Source of the DNA: Dryomyza anilis
Lineage: Eukaryota; Arthropoda; Insecta; Diptera; Dryomyzidae
Length of the DNA stretch: 64,000 nt
Assembly: GCA_951804985.1 (NCBI GenBank)
Contig: OX638132.1
Location: 86,246,696-86,310,695, forward strand
Direction: 5' to 3'
Shown: one piece after another, positions 47,514 to 59,500 of the stretch
Layout: each line of letters starts with the position of its first letter
How positions within the stretch are numbered: position 1 is the first letter of the stretch
Notes under the pieces: model-generated
What the model saw: the letters and a program-made list of their open reading frames with translations, nothing else
Databases searched by the model: none
What the model was told of the DNA's origin: nothing
Position numbers and translations under genes: made by a program

Positions 47514-50500
47514 CTTGATAGAGATAAAATTGAAGTAATTAAAATTAATGTTTAAAAAATATAATAAAATCTTACCTTTCCGGTTTGGTAAGTATTTGAA
47601 TAGGTGCGAAGGCCGTATTATGACGAAGTGTTTGAGTGTTAGTCGTTGTAATGGTCGTAAGAGCAGCAATTTTGGAAATAGGTAATAATTCGGTCAAGTC
47701 ATCGTTATAGTCCTCCGCAAGTATATTACTGTCCAAGTTCTTGCCCATAGTATCGGGGTAGTCGGTCGAAGTATCGGTTGTATTATCTACGGTCTCTGTT
47801 AGTTCTATTGGCATAGGTACGTCTTTCAACATTTGTGCGGTACTGTTTAACACTGGCAGTACATAGTTGTCGTCCAAAGGGTTTGTGAAATTGTCGTTAG
47901 TACTGTTGATTACAGGAGCATCCCGTTGTTTGAAAAGACTCTCAATCATATGTTCGGGTCGTAAGTAGCCGTCTCTATCGAATTTAGTGCCGGGTTTATC
48001 ATTGTCAATATCGTCATCACTGTCATCGTCGTATTGGTAGTCTTTTTCGTCACTGTCGTCAATATCCTCTTTGCTCGTTTCCGTATCATTCGGTTCCAAG
48101 GTCTTGGTGTGGTAGTCAAAGTCAATCTTATGGTCATGCGAATGCAGTATGTCGTTAGTAATTTCCTTTTGTTCAAGTCCCGTCTGTGTCCTGCTCAAAT
48201 AAGTATTTTGTTGTATAGGTCTTTTGTTGCCAGTCGAAAATGGACTGTTCGAGGGTTCGCGATTTGGTAAGTGATATGGCTCGTTTACAATTGGCGCTTG
48301 TGGTGTATTTATGTACTGTGGTGTCGAAACTTGTGCATATGGTGGTCTACGTGGGGGCAGAAGACCATAGGTACCGCTATTTTGATTAGCCAACAGATTG
48401 TTGCCTGTTGTAGGTCTTGGTCTTATATTGAAACTAAAAGTGCTGTCAGCACCATTAGCACTGGCCACTCCAATTATAGATCCAAAATGTCCATTGCTTA
48501 CAGCGCCACTGGATGCATGAGATACTCCATTATTCGGATAACTGCCAACTTGACTAAAACTCGATGTGCCTACAGGTGACAGTGGATGATCTTGAGCTGG
48601 TGGAATATACTGTGCGGCCGAGACTGAACTATGCGGACTGCTAATCAGTGTGTTCGTCAGTTCTTGGTTGGTAAATGGATTCGGTGCATGGACGGGCTTC
48701 TCTTTTTCCTTATGAAATATTGGACGATTTACCCCAAAGCCACTGGTTGCAAAAGAAATAAAGTTTTGTAAAATACCAGGCTGTCTCGTAGTTGTAGTAG
48801 TCTGTTCGTCATGTTCGTTTAGATAAATAATAGTCGGTGGTTTGGTACGTTGAACTTGCGCAAAATTTCCAACGTCCGAGGAAGTCGATGGTGGTTGTTG
48901 ATAGTAACCGTAAACAGGAGTCGTACTGGCGTAATTGGCATAATTTGGATTTGGACTGGTGTATCGATCGTATCCGTATGGTTTGTAGGCGGTCGTGTAC
49001 TCAGCGTAGTTCGAGTTCGGTTTTAAAACGGGACTCTTGTTAGTCTGTCTTATGTTTATTTCAATTTCGTACTGATCCGAGTTTGGTCCGTCAACAACGA
49101 CTTTTTGTGGTCTCGTATAAATGGGTCTGGTTTGGTACTGTCGTAATTCCTCGTTAGGTTCAGTGGTTGTTTTCGGTAGTTTGGTTGTATTTGTGAAACG
49201 ATTCTTGTAGGCACGTGCATTCGAAGAAATGTTCGTAAAGTCCAAAGTTTCGTTAGTGATGGTGACGTTACTGTCCTCTAGTTTCCTTTGTACTCGTATG
49301 TGTTCTTTTGATGGCGAATGTGTCATTGGGTCAATGTCTTTGTCGTGCATATTTACTAACGTTTTTGTCAATATTCTAGTAATAGACGGTTCAATAGATA
49401 CCTGCTCACTATTTGCGATACTCTCTAAATTTGATCTGAGTTTTGTTTTCGAAAGTCTGTTGTGTTTGTGGTTGAGTATTTTCAAGTCCACTAAACGCAG
49501 TTCTTTGTCATTCAACATTATATCTTCGACTTTAGTGTTAAAAGGTCCATTTTCGTTGTCATTAGTTACAGTAAGTGTATCAGTTCGTTTATCTTTTACA
49601 GTTTTCATGTCTGATTCTACTACATCTGCTCTTGATTCTAACTTTATTTCTTGTCTTACAGTGTCATTCTTTTTACTCTGCGTTATTTTTACGTTTTTGT
49701 GTGTTTGAGTAGAGTTTGGATTGTGATCAGTCTTTGGTTTATTTGTTACGTCCGTGCTCGCCGTGCGTAGTTCAATAGGTATGTTATTCACTATCACGGT
49801 TCTTCTGGTCGTAGACTGTACTCGATGGCGATTCACACTTTTGATGTTTAAAGTAATTTTCTGTCTTTTGTCCAGTTTGTTATTGACACCTAATATTGGT
49901 TTTTGGGTCGGACGTTTGGTAGGCGAATTCTTGCGTTTAAAGTCAAGTTTGTCGTTGATTTTCGATACGTTATGCGGTCGTTGGAAACCGGTCGATGAGT
50001 TCGGTACAAAATCAACGTTTGGTTTGTTTTTGTGGGGTACACTTGTGTTAGTTTGAATGCGATTATTAAAGCCAGTCTTGTTCTCCTGTACGATGGGTAT
50101 AGTAAGCATTGAGTTTGTGTTCAGTTCATTGGGTATTATGTCAAATACTCTGTCCGGTAGTGTTGTTTCAAATGTTGGTTGGTGCATGGGTGCGTCAAAG
50201 GGGTCCTGTTCCAGCCAAGGACCCAAGTCAATAGGGGTCAAGGAGCCAGCTCCACATGGTATACGTTCATTACCAGGAAACTCGTGTGGTATGAAAATAT
50301 GTGGCTGGAATGTGCCACCGCCGACAGCGCGACACAGCACTTGTGCCAACGATACGCGACGTATCGAATGCAGTTGTGCCGGTGTAAACGAACTTTCGAA
50401 GCCTCCATTCTCATACCAAAAACGATCACCCTTGCGCGAGTTACTAAATTGCTGTGCAATAATGCAGGCAAAGGTCGGACCAACTAAACCGCCAATAACT

Positions 50501-53500
50501 GGTCTTTCCGAAATGCCACCAACAAAGAGATCGATATCGTGAACACTGCGATACGCATGTCCAATGCGTTTGGCCGATTCTGGACCTACAACGTTAGCAA
50601 AGTCGGCCCAACTAGTGATGGGCGTGAGACCGCAGGGCACACGCCAAGCGGTATATGAGGCAGTACCGTGGTCGCGCCCACGCTGTATGTTAATCGCAGC
50701 CAAATCCAGACCGAAAGGAAATCCTTAAAAAACAAAAAATGTTACCACTTCATAATGATTCATAGTGTTCGACTAACCTGGAGTTTGGAATAGGTGATTG
50801 GTCAGCTCTGGCGTTATGAACTCATCTCGCTTCAGAGCACGCTGTGTTGCCAAGCCGCGTATCAAGCGATGCAAAGACCCCGCAGAGCCGATATCGCCAC
50901 GTTGAAATTCTTCGTGCAGACTGACATCTATAGAGTGTTAGGATTTTGAGTTTTAGAATGCAAAGTTTTGAATAAATTCGCAAGACTTACTGTTGTTGAT
51001 TCTGTTGTGGTGCCGATCACAGCGCATATACGAATTTTGTATCAGCGAGTGACCAAAACGAAATGCGGCTGCTGCAAAGGAGTTTGCAACCGTCGGATTT
51101 GTTTTCACGTCGTAGCCCTCAAAATAGCCAGAAGTCTTCAGTTCTAAGTCGAACAGCTTGCAGACCTCACGACCGAGCACTATCGGCAAGAATTCACGGT
51201 ATGTGATATGCTGAAACATGGCACCAATGATGCGTCGTGTCTCCTGATAAATCTTCTCATCACTCCAATGCAAATTCATCTCACTTATCTCCATGGCAAT
51301 GCGATTGTGTTCGCCTACCCAGACATGATGCAACGCCAACAGGCCCGGTTGCTCACCACTGCGTCCATCACCAGAGCGAATACATTGTGTGGCTATGGCA
51401 CCGCGTTGGCAGACATCTTGCTCGGGATTGCCACGGCCGTAGACCAACAAACCATTGCGGAATACACGCGCATTGTCTGAGCTCTTGGCGCTGCTCGAGT
51501 AAATCGGCGAAGCATCAATGTAAGAGGTGGCCTGGTTGGTCTGCTCCCGCCATGAAAGCACGCAGTCACGACGTTGTGCCGGAGCAGAACGCAAGAATTC
51601 TAAGCAGCGCACTTTTAACGGTGCCAACCATGGATCGTCTAGTGGTACCTTGATGGGAAAGCACGATGGATGAAAGTCCTTGCTACCACAACAGCTGGGC
51701 ACGGAGCCATTGATGGATCTAAGATATAAATAATTTTGGAAAATGATATAACTTCGAGGAAATTCGGACAAATTTAGTATATACTATTTGTCTAAGCTAC
51801 GGAAGAATTATATCATTTGTCCTAGTTCTGCCACAGTTATATGAAACCAATCGATCATTTTAAAAAGCGTTGTCATAGGAAAGGTTCAATTGACACCTCG
51901 TAGATATCCGTAGACCGATTTAAGTTACCTCTTTTACTACAGCGTTAAAGTGATATAGTTTCATATACAAGGACAGTTAATAAAATGTTCTCGTTGCAAT
52001 CATTATCATCTTGACGGCATTATACAAATCGATTTAAATTTTTGATAATTTGAGCTAGTTTGTTGGATAAATATCTCCGATATGAGAAGAGATATCCAAA
52101 CATTATAAATAGATTATATAAGTCATATTAACTCTATTCACTCCAGTCCACATCCCTGATTACTTAGGACTATTGCGTATAATATCTCTATATATATATT
52201 TTTTGTTATTAAATCTCACCTGGGCTGTGCAGTCGAAGTCACATCATGATCCAGTAGTTGACCCCATTGCGCCGTCATCAGAGTGAGCGCCGCTTCGCCG
52301 TCCTTGGCGCCATGCACTAGCAGGCTGACAAAGCGCGACGAGGACAACGGCCCGCCTTCGATTGAGTTACGTATGGTGTCCACGCCGTCGCCGTACTCCG
52401 GTGGCAGGAAGCGATTGAACGGCATCTGTGCGGCGCCCCAACGTGGTCGTCGTTGATTGTTGCAGGTGCCATCATGCGTGCGATATCGCTCCGAGGCCGG
52501 CATGCAGGTCGGCGGCTCACGTGGCGGACACAAACCCTCGAGGGAAGTGCGTCGCAGGGAGATCTTCGGCGTGTGAGCCTGTCGTGCCAATTCGTTAATG
52601 TGCTTGTAGCTGCGGGAAGATAGATACTTTTATTTAACAAATGATCCTTCTCCTCTCCATTCCAACAACAGCAGCAGCTCTTCGTCTGGGAATTAAATCC
52701 AAAGACAGCGCAAACTGCGCGTACTGACGACGACGACAACATTGCGCGCGTCTGGCTTAACTTGGAATGAGTTGAATTGCTTGCGTCTGCTTGAATTTAT
52801 AAAACACTTTATTCGCGTCTTCGCCGTCGTCGCATGTGAACCAAAAATGTGAACAAGTTCGCCGCTTGGAGCCAGAAGATGCGCGATCGTCCAAAAGACC
52901 AGATACAGCTATACCAAAGCAACAACAACAGCAGCAGCACAAGCAATCGGCTTGCGCTACAATTAACATGGGCTGCCTTTGCTTTTGGGGAAAAGAAGGA
53001 GAAAGTGGAAATTGCTTTTCATTTGCAATTGAAACGGTTTCTTGTAGGTCTTCTCTTCGTCAATCTGATTATTTGAATTTTATGACATTGTTATGTGCGG
53101 CTTTTATGACGATATTGCTTTGTTTGTGACCTGCCTAAATATTGTCATAAAATCATAGCACATGTAATAACTACATTCGTCAATCCATTTGACATTTAAC
53201 TGTTACCTACACTTTAAATAATTTAATTAAAATAATAATTTAATGTACGTTCGGGAAATATACAGTTTTTCATTCACATTTTTAGTTAATTACCCATTTT
53301 TACGCATGGTTAGTGTACCGAATTTTGATTTTTAGGGCATCACAAGTCGATTCGGTTGAAAAACATTATTTTTATATATTTGATCTTAATGTACAGGGTT
53401 TAAAAAAAAGAGTTAACTTCAAACGGTATAATGTAAAATTAACCCGTATAAGTGGATGCCGATTTTATTTATCCGACATCGTCGATACTCTAAGTTCGGA

Positions 53501-56500
53501 GTTATATTGATCCATCTCTTCCTGTAATAGTGATTTCAACAGACAGGCGAACTGAGGGACAAACGGTTAACTCTATGACTCAGGATATCCCACTGATCAA
53601 TAATATATAATCCATACCGAACATGCCTCTTTCTGTGTCTTATAAAAGGATGACCAAACTAAATATACCCTTAAAATCTTAGGGCCGGTTTAACAGTGCT
53701 AGTTTAAACCTATACATAGAAAACTGATTTGTTGCGGCAACCAACTAAATTCTCCGCAACCGAATATTTCGGTAGGACAACTTGCTGATTAGGAGGTTGT
53801 CAGCAAGCATGAGGCTGTGCCAACCTCATAGTTAGCAAGCATGAGGTTGTGCCAACCTCTTAGTTAGCAAGCATGAGGTTGTTAAAACCTCCAAGTCAGC
53901 AGAGAAAATTTGTGACGTTTATTTATTCTGCATGTATCCATAATTGTTGGCGCGAATAAAATTGTTGGATAGACATAAGGTTGCCTTTCGTCATTTATTT
54001 TGTTGATACAATAACGTACTCAGTTGCCGTAACAAATGCACAAACGTCAAATCTGAGCAGTTGCGCTGATTAACATTTCGGTTAGAGTAAAAAATGTTAC
54101 GCTCACTTTAATGACATGCGGTTTCAACAACTTATTTCGGTTGCAACACTGAAACGTTGGTTCAATTAACCTCATGCCCCAAGAGAATTTTTCTGTGTGT
54201 AGTTTAATCTTCGATTTATTAATCGTTTCTTAAATTTAAACGACGTTTAACTATGAAAGCAGTTTTATAGTGAAAGTTTAAAATGAACTGCACTCAGAAG
54301 AAAATGTCCCATTAACAACTTAATGGTACGACCATTGATCTTATGGTTCATGTATTAGTAGTTTTTTCTTTTTAAATCAAGAGTTTTCTAATTAATTCAA
54401 TAGTATTCGAAAAATTCAGCACCATCAATTTAAATATTTCAATATTATTATTTTTAATAGAATAAATACTATTATTTTAATGGTTTCCTCCTATAATAAT
54501 AAAAGTGGCATAAAATACGAAAACACGAATAAAAATATGTTCATTCTGCGTGTTTGCTCAAAATGGTCGCATGCATTTTTTGTGATATTCTAATCCACAT
54601 TATTAAAAGCGTAATTGGTAAGGACGGACTCAATGTATTTAATGTAAATTCATTATATTTAAACTTATTGTTTTATTTATTACAGAAAATAAATAATAGA
54701 TCGAACTTCTATTATGGCAACGGAATCAAAAATATATGCAAGTATTTCAATCAATTATTGAAAACTGAAGGGAACATTAAATGTGTAATAACTTTTTGCA
54801 ACGAGAAGTGTCTTTTTTTGATTGTGATTTATAAAAGTGAATTTGGGTGTGTGTTCAAGTCAGTTTAATTTGTAAATCAAGAAAGTGAAAATATATTTTG
54901 GATAAATATAATAAATGAAATATGATAAGTATACAAAAGATCGAGCAACTCCTTCGGTAGATAGAAGTTTGATTCAACACCCAGAAAAAAATACTATATA
55001 AATAATAGTTTTATACTATTAAAAATAGTCAATAGGATAAATTATTATTTTAATAGGAAAATACCATTAAATACTAGAAAATACATGACATTGCCATTTA
55101 GTTTATATGAAAAGATTTATTTTTTGTATACTATTAAATCAATAATTGTCCTATTGACCAATTTTAATGGGATTTTAGGGAATTTTTTTCTGGGTGAATG
55201 CGAAGACAAGAAAAATGAGCTTTGACGGACAGTACGAAAAGATTGCAACTCTCATTTTTGAGAAGATTATCTGTCAAAAACATTAAAATAATTTTAAACG
55301 ATGTTTTATAGTCACAGTAAAACTGAATTCTTAGATTAAACTACGTTTAACCCACGTAGGTATTACGTTTAACCACTGTAAAACCATCCATTTTTAGTGT
55401 ACTTTTTTCTCAGTGTAATTTTTGGAATCTTTGCAGTGTCTTTTTGTTTATTTGCTGTTATATATATTTTTGTTTTATACCATGTACTATGCTGGAATAA
55501 CAAATAAGCTATAAACTATAATGGCTGCATTATAAAACACTACACAACAGATGTCTTAGGCTTTGAAATATATTTAAATTCGTTTCATACAGAAGGTACT
55601 TTAAGAGCGTAACGGTTTTATTTGACTGAGGTATTAAATCTGTATTGCATTCAATTTGAATAGCGATCATATCCGTCTATAATTTGTATTTGGCTTAATA
55701 TTAGTGTTCAAGAATTAGTTACAGAGAAAAAAAATAGTATGCTTATGTTTTTCATGTAAAAATGTAACATTTGAGTGAAAAGTTAATAATTAAAATTATA
55801 AATGTTTAAATATGGGGTTTTCCCTGTCAGAATGCCCACTTACGTTTTTAGAATATCAATGAAATCGGTTTTAAATGATTTTTCATATATTTTGTAGTCG
55901 TTTCTTTGAATAAAATCGAAAGTATTGCGTTGATGTAATCAATAAATGATCAAAAACACAATAAATGTGATTTTGTCAAGCTTTGGAATGAAAATATTCA
56001 TTGTTATTCAATTTCCAAAAAAAAAAAATCTCTGTTGAATGAAATAAAGTTGGATACTGACTAGAGATGGGCGCGTGCCTGTTTTTGATGGCACGGACAC
56101 GCCGATAGGTAACACGCACGAGCCCGACGACTAAATTTATAGGCAAGCACGAGAAGCACGGGATTTAAAAAGACACGAAAATACGACGAACAAACACGGA
56201 AAAACACGAGAAAGCAAGCAAAAACATGAAAAAACAGGCGAAATGTAAAAAATAATACCGGAACCGTTTTTTTGAACCGGAATCGTTATACAATATGAGT
56301 GGAAACAGCACTGGAATCGGAACCCATATATTTTTTTTGGTTGGATTCGGAACCGCTATTTTCCAAATCTCGAAACCAGAACCGGAAAGCACAGAACCGG
56401 AATCGTAACCGTTATTAAAAATGTATGAAACCGGAATTGAAATCCATTTAATTTTTTGGTTGGAACCGGAATCGGAACCACAATACTTGGAACACGAACC

Positions 56501-59500
56501 AGAACCTATACCAAAGGGTTTTAGTCCCTTTAATAAATAATTAAAAAATTAAGTTAGTTCATAAGTAAAACTAAAACCACAGATTTTTAAGAAAAGTTTA
56601 AAACACCACGAAATTTTTATTTTCTGAAATTATGGTAGAAACTATAAAAAAATCTTTAATGGGCGCGTTCCTGATTTTGGAGACACGGACACGCACGGGA
56701 ACGACAACAACTGGCACGCACGGAGATTTGCACGCACGAACTCTAATTTTCGGGCGTGACATGAAAAAAGCACGGCACGCGTCCATCTCTAATACTGACC
56801 ACAAGTCAGTCGAAATTTTGATAACACATTGTAATCCCTACCTCCTCCTTTACGTTTTATGGCCTTTAATTACAAAGATATAAACATTTGTATATTGGTT
56901 CACTAAATACTTAAATCGGATTTTTAAAAACAAAAAGTTATCCAAAATACACATCGCATAAAACATATTTGAGCAAAAAGAAGCATAGATTTTATATATT
57001 TTGGTATTGAATAGCAGTCAATGGGACGAACAGGTGCAGCCAAACGAATTGCATTGTTGCCCATATGCGGCAACTACGTCGTGAACCATAAGTCAAAATC
57101 TTGGCGCTCACTGAATCCAAGCAGTGGCTTCGTGCTTCAATGCACCAATAGCACTCGGTCGGTCTCGCACTGTGGTCGATGAAGAAACCGAAATTTTTTT
57201 GTGAATGAAGCACAGTTTGGCCACGAATTGGGTACAACAGCAGATTGTTAACAAATTATGGCCAATAAGCGATAGTTAGATGGATGGATTTGCATTTAAG
57301 AATGCTTTGTGAAACCCACAGAAATGTTGCTATAAGAGGTAGGTACAGTTATGTTGCTTGAACAAACCCGAACTTATAGCTTATTGAATGTGTCTTCCAC
57401 GTCAATAAAAGCCATTGGTATGGCTTTCAGTAGAACATGGACCAGACGCTTGATGAACGAAGTAAGAGCCAGTTTAACACCTTCGTTGGAAATATATTAC
57501 AAAACAAAAAAATATTGTATAATGTTTTGTCTGATTCCTCCGGTCAGAGTTGGAAACGAGCAACAGGTTGTGTTTGCGGGTTTTATTGTAGTCGCGCCTA
57601 ATTGTTTAAGCGACTTTAAAGCGCTTAACCGTCGGTGAGTCGCGAGTCGGGCACGTTAACTGCGCCGATCATTATTATATCTGGCGAGTCAATGAACTTT
57701 TTAGCCACGAACCATTTATTCCATGCGGTACACACAACATAAATACGTCGTTTCTTTGAATAAAATCGAAAGTATTGCGTTGATGTAATCAATAAATGAT
57801 CAAAACGCGCTCGTGACGATTTGTTTGTTTTCTTCTTTCTGTATTTCTCGCTTAGTTTTGTGTCCGTAATTACTCACACTTTCTTTTGTTAACTCCAAAG
57901 TATGTTCATCGTTAGTAGTCGCAATGAACGTGGTCCACAAAGTTAATTTAAAAGCAGTTACGAATAAAATGCTATAATTATGCGATGCCCAGTCAAATCT
58001 AAGCAATTTTTAAATTGTGGTCCAGCAGCGGCCAATTTAAATTGCCTGTCAAATATCAATTATAATAATTACAAAAAAATAATGCAAAATATAATCATTT
58101 GGTTCATTACACTCTCAGAAAACAATCATCTAATATTTCAGTTGTTCATGAAATAGAGTCGAGTTTAATTATTCTACTTTTTTAAGAAAACCTTCCATTT
58201 AAAACTAGAATCTACATTTTTATTTTGTAAAATAAGTCAAATTGTAGAGCAAGTTGAGTAAATAATAACTGCATACTGAAAATGTCTCATACAAGCACAA
58301 TATCGGAATTTATGAATATCAATTTCCAAAAATCAACATGAGATTTCCACGTCCATCCACCTAGTTCTTAAAAAGAAAAAAAAAACAAAAAGTTAAATTG
58401 AAAAATGGTTTCAACTTTGTGAATTGGATCCTAGTATACCACGACTCAGAGCCTTCAGTTGCCCACAGTTGTCGTAGCTTCGATATACAATTTCGATATA
58501 AATCTTTTATGAAATCTAATTTTTAAAAACTTGTCGTATTTTTTTTTTTTAATTGTGTACTCTTTATTTAATTATTCAATCCCTTCTATTATAGAGAGTA
58601 ACAAACTTAAAACTATATATTACAGAAAAAAAAATTCATCAATATGTTGAATTTATTCATAAATATAATGAATTTTTTCACCAACTACCAGATTCATCAT
58701 ATTGATACCACCGTTCATTAAATGACATATTAATGAATGTATTCATTATATATATGAACAAAATATTCAATACAATGAATTTGAATTGTCATATTGATGA
58801 ATTTTTTCATAATATTTTTTCAAAAAAAAAAAAAAATTATAAAATAATTTGAAAAAAAGTGTAAAAATTTTATTTAAAAAATAACAGTAAAAAAATTTAC
58901 AAAAAAAAACTTTGAACAAAAAAAAATGTAAAAAAAAAAAATTTCTTCGAAAAAAAATTAGTTCGAAAAAAATTTTGTTTGAAAAAAAAAATTCTAAAAA
59001 ATATATTTTGTATAAATATAACTTTTTATTAACAAAAAGTTGTAATTATAATAAATATATTATAAAATATTTTACTAATTTATGCATGTCGAGCAAGCAT
59101 CATATAAGAAATAACACACAAGAACTACTTGAGAATTGAGAAGTACGGCAAAACATGAATGAAAAAAAAAATATGTTGATAGAAATTTGATTTAATGAAC
59201 ATCATTCTTTATATTGAAGAATGCTGATTTGCCTTCGCAAATCCTAAAAATGGACATGTCCTACGGTCCTAATATTAATTACAATAATACTAGTTTCTCA
59301 AATAATTTAATAATATTGAAATTTTAGGCCTGAACCCAATTCTCATCCAAATGTGCATTCAAAAGAAAAATTTTAAATTTTGTAAAGAATTGCTGAAACA
59401 TATTAGGTAGTCTTTACAACATTACCCTCATAAATTAAAAAAATAAAAAAAAATATATATAATTTTTATACACTATAATTTAAGTACACAAAACGAGAAA

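Noticed and set aside
47156..50542. Forward-strand frames opposite the peroxidase tail
   Set aside because: Shadows of the long minus-strand open exon.
52836..53129. Gln-rich forward frame near the peroxidase exon
   Set aside because: Arises from a CAA/CAG run; no supporting start, splice or domain evidence.
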